A stretch of 64,000 nucleotides of DNA, taken from the NCBI RefSeq assembly GCF_014196595.1, contig NZ_JACIEA010000003.1, forward strand, positions 178,956 through 242,955, written 5' to 3'. The notes beneath the pieces were generated by a model. The model was not told the DNA's origin and made no database searches. It saw only the letters and a list, made by a program, of their open reading frames with translations. Made by a program: the position numbers and the translations under genes. Shown in pieces: positions 46,021 to 54,116 of the stretch (positions within the stretch are counted from its first letter, which is position 1; each line of letters begins with the position of its first letter). This DNA comes from Sphingorhabdus rigui (lineage in GTDB: Bacteria; Pseudomonadota; Alphaproteobacteria; Sphingomonadales; Sphingomonadaceae).

Positions 46021-48748
46021 GATAACGCTCCCCGGCCGTGTCGTAGAAATGCGGTGCCACAACCCGGACCCGCGCCATTTGACCGCGCGTTGGCGAGGTT
46101 GCGATAAGCTCCTCGCCGTGCCGCGCAAAGCCGTCGGTCAATTGGCCAAGTGCAATCGACCCGCCGTCCAGTATCCGGAACGCAGCGGCGCTGACATGGC
46201 CATGTGGTGATGCGCCTTCGCCTGTGATAAGCATCGCGCCTTCGGGAATGTTGCCCTCGATTGCTTCAAGTCCGACCAGTTGCCGTCGTCCGGCTTCGGA
46301 CAAGGCAGGGCGCGATAGGCCGGACGCGCCGACATAGCCACCGGCCTTGTTGAGCATCTTGTCGAGCGCCAGATCATGCGGGGTCATCCGCCCATCGACT
46401 TCACCGCCGACGACCAAATGGCCTTTTTCGATGCGCAGGAATTCCATTGCCTCAAGGCCATAGAGTGCGCCGCCCTGCTTGCTGACCTCGGCTTCGCACT
46501 CCGCCCAAACGGGTCCGACATGGCTTGCTTCGACATAAATTTCGAACGCGCGTTCGCCGCTGTAGCTGGCGGCGAGGATGATGACCGGAACCCCGGCAAT
46601 CATGGCCGGAACCGTCGACATATGACGCGGCGGTTCCTCGCCTATCAATGCCGAAAGCGTCGCCTTAGCTTGCGGCCCTGCGACCGCAATCCCGGCATAA
46701 TGTTCCTGCACATTGATGGCGGAGACGCGGAGGTGCGGGCAGAGATATTGGCGGACATAGGAAATATGCGTCGCCATCCGGTCCGCGCCGCCGGTTGAGC
46801 TGGTCAACAGATAGCGGTTCTCGTCCAACCGCCAAACGGTACCGTCGTCGAAAACAAAACCGTCTTCGCGTAGCATGAACGTGTATCGGCCCCGTCCGAC
46901 GGCAAGTTTGCCGACCGTCGTTGCGCAGATGATTTCCAGAAACGCGGCAGCATCTGGCCCAGACACTTCAAACTTCGCAAGCGTCGACACATCGGTCATC
47001 CCGACATTTGAACGCACCGCTTTGGCTTCACGCATTGCCGCTTGCGCCAAAGTTTCGCTGCCCACCGGATAGGCACGGGGTCGGAACCAATATCCCAGCG
47101 GCTGCCAGATTGGGTTCTTCGCCGCGTGCACATCGTACAGCGCCAGGCGGCGAACATGCGCGCCTGCGTCTTTCGCGCCGGCACCAGCCAACAAGCCCAT
47201 CGTAACGGGCGTATAAGGCGGACGGAATGTGGTCAGCCCCGCCTCGGGAATAGCCACGCCCTGCTTTTCGGCCAACCGCCCAAGCGCCGCCATATTGCTG
47301 AGCTTGCCCTGATCGGTCGCCATTCCGAGTGTGGTATAACGTTTGAGATGCTCAACCGAGCGATAGCCCTCGGCCCACGCCAGATCGACATCCGACAGCG
47401 TCACATCATTCTGAAAATCGATGAAGCTTTTCTTTGGTTTGGAAACCGGGACGACATTGAACACGGGTTCGGGGTTGGCCGCCCCGCCTATCGTCGTCAC
47501 ATTTTGACGCGATGCCGCAGGGACAAAGGCTTGCGCCGCATCATTCCAATCGAGCGTGCCGCCTGCCTGCATATGAAGATGCACCACGGGTGTGAAGCCA
47601 CCGGAAACAGCGATCAGATCAGCATCCCAGCTTTGGGTCAGGCCATTGACACGCGCGGTCACGCTTTTCAGGCAATGGCGCGCGCCATTGGTCGAAAGCG
47701 GAACGGCGTTGTTATAGACGGGAAGCCCGCTATCCGCGCCCGCCGGTGCTGGCCGTGCATCAAGGACGGCTACGACCTCAGCCCCAGCCGCTTTGAGCGC
47801 GTAGGCCGTTTTGTATGCGTCATCATTGTTGGTCGCGATCACCACGCGTTTGCCCGGGACTACGCCAAAGCGGCGCACATAGGTGCGCACGGCTTGCGAC
47901 AGCATCACGCCGGGACGGTCATTATGCGCAAAGGCCATCGGGCGTTCAATGCTGCCGGTCGCAAGTATCACTTGGCCCGCCCGCACATGCCAAAGCCGCT
48001 GTGCAACGCCGTGCGACGGGGTTTGACCCGGTTCAGCTATGCGCTGCGTCAGCGTGACCAGATCATGCTCCCAATATCCAGACGCGGTGGTGCGTGTGAG
48101 GATGCGTCCGCCGGCGGCACGGATGCGAGCTTGGGTCGATTCCACCCATGCACCATCGCGATCTTGGCCATCGCGGATTAACGAGGCACCGAGAATATTG
48201 TCCTGTTCGACGAGGATGACGCGTTTGCCTGCTTCAGCGGCTTCGAGAGCGGCGGAAAGTCCGGCTGGTCCGGCACCGACCACAAGCACATCGCAAAAAG
48301 CGGCGCGTTGGCTAAAAAGGTCAGGGTCGGTCTTCGTCGGCGCATTGCCGAGGCCCGCCGCTTTACGAATGAAATATTCGTAGAACATCCAGCGTTTGGC
48401 CGAACCGAAAAAGGTCTTGTAATAGAAACCCGCAGACAGGGCAGGCGCGGCCAAGCCAAAGACAGAGCCGATATCGAATGACAGGTTCGGCCAGCGGTTC
48501 TGGCTTTTGGCGACCAGTCCTTCATACACAAAAACATCGGTGGCGCGGGTATTGGGCTCACTGCGTCCGCCATCACCGATGGTGACGAGCGCGTTTGGCT
48601 CCTCAACGCCAGCTGTCATAATCCCGCGTGGACGGTGATATTTGAAGCTGCGGCCAACAAGGCCAATGCCGTTGCGCAAAAGCGCGGCAGCGAGTGTGTC
48701 GCCCTTGTGCGCTTGATAGGTCTTGCCGTCGAAACTGAAGTTTATCAC
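46013..48748 (-). CDS. soxA: Sarcosine oxidase alpha subunit (cluster B)
   Basis: This 911-residue alpha subunit has the same order of domains as its cluster A counterpart: ferredoxin-like N-terminus (SFDGKTYQAHKGDTLAAALL, GRSFKYHRPRG), NAD-binding VVGAGPAGLSAALEA, and a C-terminal folate domain. By eye the two share perhaps half their residues, so they are old paralogs or separately acquired, not a recent copy. It overlaps soxD by 4 nt and soxG by 8 nt. Confidence 0.93.
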   Translation of the reverse strand: MINFSFDGKTYQAHKGDTLAAALLRNGIGLVGRSFKYHRPRGIMTAGVEEPNALVTIGDGGRSEPNTRATDVFVYEGLVAKSQNRWPNLSFDIGSVFGLAAPALSAGFYYKTFFGSAKRWMFYEYFIRKAAGLGNAPTKTDPDLFSQRAAFCDVLVVGAGPAGLSAALEAAEAGKRVILVEQDNILGASLIRDGQDRDGAWVESTQARIRAAGGRILTRTTASGYWEHDLVTLTQRIAEPGQTPSHGVAQRLWHVRAGQVILATGSIERPMAFAHNDRPGVMLSQAVRTYVRRFGVVPGKRVVIATNNDDAYKTAYALKAAGAEVVAVLDARPAPAGADSGLPVYNNAVPLSTNGARHCLKSVTARVNGLTQSWDADLIAVSGGFTPVVHLHMQAGGTLDWNDAAQAFVPAASRQNVTTIGGAANPEPVFNVVPVSKPKKSFIDFQNDVTLSDVDLAWAEGYRSVEHLKRYTTLGMATDQGKLSNMAALGRLAEKQGVAIPEAGLTTFRPPYTPVTMGLLAGAGAKDAGAHVRRLALYDVHAAKNPIWQPLGYWFRPRAYPVGSETLAQAAMREAKAVRSNVGMTDVSTLAKFEVSGPDAAAFLEIICATTVGKLAVGRGRYTFMLREDGFVFDDGTVWRLDENRYLLTSSTGGADRMATHISYVRQYLCPHLRVSAINVQEHYAGIAVAGPQAKATLSALIGEEPPRHMSTVPAMIAGVPVIILAASYSGERAFEIYVEASHVGPVWAECEAEVSKQGGALYGLEAMEFLRIEKGHLVVGGEVDGRMTPHDLALDKMLNKAGGYVGASGLSRPALSEAGRRQLVGLEAIEGNIPEGAMLITGEGASPHGHVSAAAFRILDGGSIALGQLTDGFARHGEELIATSPTRGQMARVRVVAPHFYDTAGERYRD

Positions 48749-49008
48749 GGCAGAGCCTCCGGACCAACGGCACGGGTGGCGCTGATTTCATTCGTCACAC
48801 GGTTTCGTGCGATGACCATCCATGCACGGCACCCATAAGTGTGCCGCCAGATTTCTTCATCAACACCGCGTGGATTGTTGCGTGTAAAGAGCGATTTCAT
48901 CGCTTCTTCGGGTGCAGCATCAAGCGACACTACCGCGTCCACGGTGCGTTCGTATATAAACTCCGCCTGATCGCGCGGGCCGCAATGGGGACAGGTGAAC
49001 TGCATCAT
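48745..49008 (-). CDS. soxD: Sarcosine oxidase delta subunit (cluster B)
   Basis: This 87-residue subunit keeps the zinc ligands Cys6, Cys9, His56 and Cys60 (CPHC ... RHTYGC). It overlaps soxB by 1 nt and soxA by 4 nt, the same as in cluster A. Confidence 0.93.
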   Translation of the reverse strand: MMQFTCPHCGPRDQAEFIYERTVDAVVSLDAAPEEAMKSLFTRNNPRGVDEEIWRHTYGCRAWMVIARNRVTNEISATRAVGPEALP

Positions 49009-50264
49009 TAGCGACTGTTCGGCATTGGGCCGCTCCCTGTTTCATCGATTGTCGCGCCGCGTTCGAAACGGTCAAGCGCGAATGGCGCATTCAGGGCATG
49101 TGGTTTGCCGGTTGCGAGTGTGTGTGCATATGTCCAACCCGACGCCGGTGTCGCCTTGAACCCGCCATAGCACCAACCGCCATTGAGAAAGAGGTTCTTC
49201 ACCGGCGTTTCACCAATGATCGGCGCACCGTCAAAGCTCATGTCGGTCACGCCAGACCATGTCCGCACCATGCGCAGACGTGATAGCGCCGGGACGAGCG
49301 CCAGGCCCTGTGCCACGGCACGCTCCATGACCATCGGATTGCCGCGTTGGGCATAGCTTGGCCAGTTATCAGGGTCACCGCCAAAGACGATGCCGCCCTT
49401 GTCTGACTGGCTGATATAGCAATGCAGTGATTGCGACATGATCACGCTGTTTATCATTGGCTTGACGCCTTCGGTCACCATCGCCTGCAACGTTTGCGAT
49501 TCCACGGGCAGTTTGAGACCCGCCAGCCCTGCGACATGGCCGCTATGGCCCGCAACGCAAATGCCGACGCGACCGGCGTTGATCCGCCCGCGCGTGGTTT
49601 CCACGCCGACCACCGCATCGCCATCGCGCACAAAGCCTGTGACTTCGCATTTCTGGATGATGTCAACGCCAAGGCTGTCTGCGCCGCGTGCATAGCCCCA
49701 GGCGACGGCATCATGGCGGGCAGTGCCGCCGCGCCGCTGAATCAAGCCGCCCTCAATCGGGAAACGTGCACTGCGTGACATGTCGAGCAACGGTTCCAGC
49801 TTTTGCACTTCGTCGCGGGTCATTAAATCGGCATCGATCCCGTCGCACCGCATCGCGTCGCCGCGTTCGGCAAGCTTGGTCATGTCAGCGTCGCTGTGAC
49901 CCAGAAACATTGCGCCGCGTGGGGAGAACATGACATTGTAATTCAACTCGTCGCTTAAATGCTCCCACATTTTCAAGCCGAATTCGAAAAGGTCGTGCAA
50001 TGGCTTTAGCCGATAGTTTGACCGAACAATCGTCGTGTTACGTCCGGTGTTGCCGCCGCCTATCCAGCCCTTTTCCAGAACCGCGATGTTTTTCAGGCCA
50101 TGGACCTTGGCAAGATAATAAGCCGTCGCCAGCCCGTGCCCGCCGCCGCCGATGATGATGATATCATAATGCGATTTAGGCTCCGGATCGCGCCACGCAG
50201 GTTGCCAGTGCTTCTGCCCGTTCAAAGCACCGCGCAGCAATCCGAAAGCCGAATATTGGCTCAT
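49008..50264 (-). CDS. soxB: Sarcosine oxidase beta subunit (cluster B)
   Basis: This 418-residue flavoprotein has IIIGGGGHGLA, GNTGRNTTIVRSNY and the FMN-attachment candidate His184 in GGTARHDA, at the same residue number as in cluster A. The frame opens at 50357, but ATG 50264 overlaps the stop of the upstream DadA-like gene by 4 nt and aligns with the cluster A start. After RSNY the sequence differs from cluster A (RLKPLHDLFEFG against LYDESAHLYDHA), so substrate specificity may differ. Confidence 0.93.
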   Translation of the reverse strand: MSQYSAFGLLRGALNGQKHWQPAWRDPEPKSHYDIIIIGGGGHGLATAYYLAKVHGLKNIAVLEKGWIGGGNTGRNTTIVRSNYRLKPLHDLFEFGLKMWEHLSDELNYNVMFSPRGAMFLGHSDADMTKLAERGDAMRCDGIDADLMTRDEVQKLEPLLDMSRSARFPIEGGLIQRRGGTARHDAVAWGYARGADSLGVDIIQKCEVTGFVRDGDAVVGVETTRGRINAGRVGICVAGHSGHVAGLAGLKLPVESQTLQAMVTEGVKPMINSVIMSQSLHCYISQSDKGGIVFGGDPDNWPSYAQRGNPMVMERAVAQGLALVPALSRLRMVRTWSGVTDMSFDGAPIIGETPVKNLFLNGGWCYGGFKATPASGWTYAHTLATGKPHALNAPFALDRFERGATIDETGSGPMPNSR

Positions 50265-51397
50265 GAAATCGGCATCCACCCGCGCTTTTCGCGCCAATCG
50301 GACTCGAGATTGTCGAAGCGCGATAGTTTGAGGATATCGATATCGGCAAATGAGCATTTCCCGTCGATCACCAGATCGCGGATCGCGTGACCCGACGCTG
50401 GCGATAGGCCGAAGCCGACGCTCGACATGGACGCGACCACGACATTGTCTGGGCTGGTGAGGCGGTCGATGATTGGACGGCCATCGGGCGAGTTTTCGAT
50501 GATGCCAGCCCAGCTGCGGATGACATTCAGATGCGCCGCCTTGGGCAAAAGTTCCGCCAGTCGTTTCGCAAGGTTGCGGGCCAGCGGGGTCGAAGGACGT
50601 GCGGCCGGGCCAGTTGCGTCCACATCAAGCCATTCATGCGGGCCACCACCATAAGCGAGGTTTCCGCGCAGCGTTTGGCGGCCATAGATTTTATGGCCGT
50701 CAACGCCGCCAAGCGGCATCATTGGCGCAGGTTCCGTGATGATCATTTCCGCGCGGGCGGCTGCCAATGGCACGTTGACGCCAAGCTGTGCCATCAATTG
50801 CGGGATCTGCGGTCCTGCCGCCACCACGACAGCGTCACAGCCATAAGTGGCGTTGGCGGTCTTCACGGCCGTCACCTTGCCACCAGCGGTTTCAAAACCG
50901 GTGACCGGGCTGTGCTGAACGATTTTTCCGCCCAGATCCTGCAAGGCCCAAGCATAAGCCTGCACACTGCGCTGTGGGTTGGCGTGTCCGCCAAATTTAT
51001 AATGCACACCGCCAAAGCAATTATCGCCTGCCAATGGCACGGCCTCTTGCACCTGTTTAACGTCCAGCAATTCAACCGGATGATTAAGCCGCGTGTGACG
51101 TTCGGCAATGAAACGATATTGTTCCCACTGCCGTTCGGTCATCGCAATCAGGATGCGGCCTTTTTGGTGCTCGGTCGGATAGCCAAGCAATTCGTCCATT
51201 TGCGGCCAAAGGCGCTGCTCTTCGTCAAACAATGGGCTCGAATAATGCGATGCACCGCCGCCATTACGTCCGGAGGCTTCCCAACCGACGATGAACTTGT
51301 CGAGTACTGTGACCTTGACCCCCGAACGCGCGAGCCACCAGCCCGCACTCAGGCCCGTAACGCCGCCGCCGACGATGACAACTTCCGAACCGCTCAT
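50261..51397 (-). CDS. DadA/glycine-oxidase-like FAD-dependent oxidoreductase
   Basis: This 378-residue protein has an N-terminal FAD motif (VVIVGGGVTGLSAGWWLA), and the GRNGGGASHY and SVGFGLSPASGHAI segments of the DAO/SoxB superfamily. Such enzymes oxidise secondary or D-amino acids. It overlaps the HcnB-like gene by 4 nt and soxB by 4 nt. Next to an HcnB-like subunit it resembles the beta subunit of opine, octopine and hydroxyproline dehydrogenases (HcnC/OoxB type), so the two probably act together on an N-alkyl amino acid. The substrate is not known. Confidence 0.82.
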   Translation of the reverse strand: MSGSEVVIVGGGVTGLSAGWWLARSGVKVTVLDKFIVGWEASGRNGGGASHYSSPLFDEEQRLWPQMDELLGYPTEHQKGRILIAMTERQWEQYRFIAERHTRLNHPVELLDVKQVQEAVPLAGDNCFGGVHYKFGGHANPQRSVQAYAWALQDLGGKIVQHSPVTGFETAGGKVTAVKTANATYGCDAVVVAAGPQIPQLMAQLGVNVPLAAARAEMIITEPAPMMPLGGVDGHKIYGRQTLRGNLAYGGGPHEWLDVDATGPAARPSTPLARNLAKRLAELLPKAAHLNVIRSWAGIIENSPDGRPIIDRLTSPDNVVVASMSSVGFGLSPASGHAIRDLVIDGKCSFADIDILKLSRFDNLESDWREKRGWMPIS

Positions 51398-52857
51398 GTG
51401 TACATCCCCGTGTAAAGCATCTGGCGATGCTCATCCTGATAAGGCGTGTTAAGATCCTCAACCGGCACCCATTGGGTAGGGATACCAAACCAGACATCCC
51501 ATGCAGCGTCCATTTCCGCAGGCTCATCCCATTCAGCAAGGATTTTGAGCGGCAGCGGACGAACCGGCGCACGGTGGCTGGCGAGCGGGATTGAGCCGAA
51601 TGGCTTGTCCGCCTCAATCGCCAGCAACATTGCAACTTGATCGCGGCAACGGCGGCCTTGACACACGCCCATGCCCGCGCGCGTCAGACGCTTGATCTGG
51701 TCCGGATTGGCGGGGCCGTCCTGAAGCAAAGTGTCCAGCGAACGGGCGCACATGGGCGCCGGGCGCGACAGGTAATTTGGTGGCTGTACGCCAATCAAAT
51801 CGGCGCGCGTGACTTCTTCGCACTGGCAAATGATCGTATCGTCGGCGCTGATGTCAGATAGCGCGCGCATCCAGTCCATACGGTAGGCGATATGGTCAAA
51901 ACCGCTATCCGCAAGCCCCGCACAATCACCCACTGCGGTGACCGAAGGTTCGCCGGCCGGAATGTAACCGCCGCGCGTGGCGTTCAGCGCGCGCGGGCCG
52001 TGCATCGCATCCACCAGTTCGATGGACGGGATCAAACCGATAGCAACGCAGATCGTGTCACATGCGATCACGTCTCCGGTTGATAGCGTAGCGCTTTCAA
52101 TGCCGTTGATGCCGCCTGTTGCCGATGTAATGGTCTGTCCGCAGCGGATGGCGATGCCAGCGGCTGCGACCTTGGCGACCAGTTCGGCATTCCCTTGCGG
52201 TGTATCGCGGACTTCAATCAGGCCAACCACGTCGATACCGCGCGCCTGCGCCAATAGCGCCGTTTCGAGCGCGAGATCATGCGAGCCCAAGACCAAAATG
52301 CGCTGTCCGGCAAATGCCTCATAACGGGTAAGCAGCATTTGAAGCGCCGCCGCGCCCATGACGCCGGGCTGGTTCCAACCGGGGAAAGACATCGCCAAAT
52401 CGCGCGCGCCGGTCGCAAGGACAATTTTATCAAAACCGACCAACCATGATCGTTCGGAATCGGCGAGGCCGACAACTTGCTGCGGCAGGCTGGCAACGCC
52501 GGGACCATTGCGGTAAACGCCCCACGCCGTTGTGCCGAGCAACAATTCGACCCCGGCATCCATTGCGGTTTCAAGCGCGGGCATGCTCATGAAGATAGCT
52601 TCGAGCATGCGGTCTGTATTCTGGGTCGCTGCGGTCATCCGCCCGCCAAAATAAAGCGGTATATCATTGCCCATCAAAGCGCCCGAAACGGGGTTTTCAT
52701 CGACCAGCAGCACTTTTGCTCCGGCTTTGGCCGCGTCGATCGCCGCCGCGATGCCGCTTGGCCCCGCGCCAACAACAACAATATCATAATGCGTTTCAGG
52801 AGCGCTGCGCGTTCCATTAATTGCGCATATGTCGGTTCCGGTAAAATTCAGTTCCAT
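51394..52857 (-). CDS. HcnB/OoxA-like FAD oxidoreductase with BFD [2Fe-2S] domain
   Basis: This 487-residue protein has an N-terminal FAD/pyridine-nucleotide domain (IVVVGAGPSGIAAAIDAAK, residues 26-44) and a C-terminal bacterioferredoxin-ferredoxin-like domain with Cys344, Cys346, Cys399 and Cys404 (CQCEEV ... CQGRRC). It matches the alpha subunit of multi-subunit amine/opine dehydrogenases (HcnB, OoxA, NoxA). Those complexes usually have a third small [2Fe-2S] subunit (HcnA); none is seen here. It overlaps the PLP enzyme gene by 1 nt and the DadA-like gene by 4 nt. Confidence 0.83.
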   Translation of the reverse strand: MELNFTGTDICAINGTRSAPETHYDIVVVGAGPSGIAAAIDAAKAGAKVLLVDENPVSGALMGNDIPLYFGGRMTAATQNTDRMLEAIFMSMPALETAMDAGVELLLGTTAWGVYRNGPGVASLPQQVVGLADSERSWLVGFDKIVLATGARDLAMSFPGWNQPGVMGAAALQMLLTRYEAFAGQRILVLGSHDLALETALLAQARGIDVVGLIEVRDTPQGNAELVAKVAAAGIAIRCGQTITSATGGINGIESATLSTGDVIACDTICVAIGLIPSIELVDAMHGPRALNATRGGYIPAGEPSVTAVGDCAGLADSGFDHIAYRMDWMRALSDISADDTIICQCEEVTRADLIGVQPPNYLSRPAPMCARSLDTLLQDGPANPDQIKRLTRAGMGVCQGRRCRDQVAMLLAIEADKPFGSIPLASHRAPVRPLPLKILAEWDEPAEMDAAWDVWFGIPTQWVPVEDLNTPYQDEHRQMLYTGMYT

Positions 52858-54116
52858 TACACCGCCTCCAGCGCTTGGCGTAAATCGCCTATTAAATCGT
52901 CAACATGTTCCAACCCGACCGACAGTCGGATCGTGCCATCGGTGATACCGCCTGCCAACCGCTGAGCGGGGGTGAGCGCATAATGCGTCGTGCTCGCCGA
53001 ATGGCAGATTAAAGTTTCCGACCCGCCCAGACTGACCGCTAGCTTAAGCAGCTTTAATTGGTCAAGCATGCGGAAGGCCTCTGCCTCACCGCCATGCAGG
53101 TGGAACGAGAATGTCGAACCGGCTGCCTTGCACTGCCGATCATAGACCGCGCGACGCGGTGTGCCTGGTTCAAGGAAACCCAGATAGGTCACACCCGCGA
53201 CCTTGGGATGATCGCGCAGAAATTCGGCAACACCGCGCGCGTTTTCCATCGCACGCTCGGTGCGCACCGCGACCGATTCCAACGAACGCAGCACCAGCCA
53301 TGACGTGTAAGGATCGAGGTGATTGCCCCACGTCGTGCGCTGCATGCGCAGATAGTCGATCAATTCTTTGCGACCGGAAACCCCGCCTGCAAGCAGATCA
53401 CTATGCCCACCGCAATATTTTGTCAGCGACGTCATGCACAGGTCTACGCCATGTTCAATGGGGCGCTGCGCAAATGGCCCGAGCAGGGTGTTGTCGACCA
53501 CCACCAGCGGCCGGTGTCCTTGCTTGGCTCCCACTTCGTCCGCAATCCGAACCATCAGATCAAGATCAACCAAGGCTGCGGTCGGGTTAGCGGGTGTCTC
53601 GGCGATGATAAGTTTCAACGGACCCTTGGCCATCGCTTCATCAGCCGCTTTGCGGACATCGTTTTCGTCCGTGCCATCAGTATAGGCGGCGACGTGCGAT
53701 CCGAATTGCGGCATGATGCTGTTGTAGAGCATATCAACGCCGCCATAGATCGGGCGGCCATGCAACACGCTGTCGCCGGGGCGGACATAGGCCAGCGCAA
53801 TGCTTGAATGCGCGGCCATGCCGCTGGAATATGCAACCGCTTCTTCTGCGCCATCGATTGCCGCGAGGCGTTTTTCGAGGAAGTCCAAGCCTGGATGCCC
53901 CAACCGCGAATAAATGTGGTTTGTTTCCCCAACCAGCGGTCCCGAGCCGTCAAAATAGGCCTCATGCACATTCTTGGCATGTTGCGCCGAGGGATAGACA
54001 AAGGTGGATGTCATGAAGATCGGTGGCTTGACCGATCCCATGCCCATTTCCGGGTCATAACCAAATGCGACTGCCAGCGTTTCGGGGCGCAACCCCTTGA
54101 TGTTATCCTTTGCCAT
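52857..54116 (-). CDS. Cys/Met-metabolism PLP enzyme (cystathionine gamma-synthase family)
   Basis: This 419-residue fold-type I PLP enzyme has Tyr69/Arg71 (YSRLGHPG) and the Schiff-base Lys233 (SLTKYCGGH). It belongs to the gamma-elimination/replacement group that includes cystathionine gamma-synthase and methionine gamma-lyase; the sequence does not discriminate among them. The frame opens at 54134; ATG 54116 overlaps the Rieske stop by 14 nt. Its place in a demethylation operon is unexpected and suggests that the cluster B substrate carries a leaving group on the gamma carbon, or that it handles a thiol/methionine side product (inference). Confidence 0.85.
   Translation of the reverse strand: MAKDNIKGLRPETLAVAFGYDPEMGMGSVKPPIFMTSTFVYPSAQHAKNVHEAYFDGSGPLVGETNHIYSRLGHPGLDFLEKRLAAIDGAEEAVAYSSGMAAHSSIALAYVRPGDSVLHGRPIYGGVDMLYNSIMPQFGSHVAAYTDGTDENDVRKAADEAMAKGPLKLIIAETPANPTAALVDLDLMVRIADEVGAKQGHRPLVVVDNTLLGPFAQRPIEHGVDLCMTSLTKYCGGHSDLLAGGVSGRKELIDYLRMQRTTWGNHLDPYTSWLVLRSLESVAVRTERAMENARGVAEFLRDHPKVAGVTYLGFLEPGTPRRAVYDRQCKAAGSTFSFHLHGGEAEAFRMLDQLKLLKLAVSLGGSETLICHSASTTHYALTPAQRLAGGITDGTIRLSVGLEHVDDLIGDLRQALEAV

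Noticed and set aside
47042..48181. Long plus-strand open frame (379 codons) opposite soxA of cluster B
   Set aside because: It is antisense to a gene with clear motifs, has Arg/His-rich unlikely composition and no recognisable domain; a shadow of GC-rich codon usage.
36584..50264. Recent tandem/inverted duplication of the sox genes
   Set aside because: The paralogs are too diverged at protein level and start codons differ; an old duplication or separate acquisition is more likely.
50531..51415. Plus-strand open frame (294 codons) opposite the DadA-like gene
   Set aside because: Antisense shadow; the minus-strand protein has FAD motifs.
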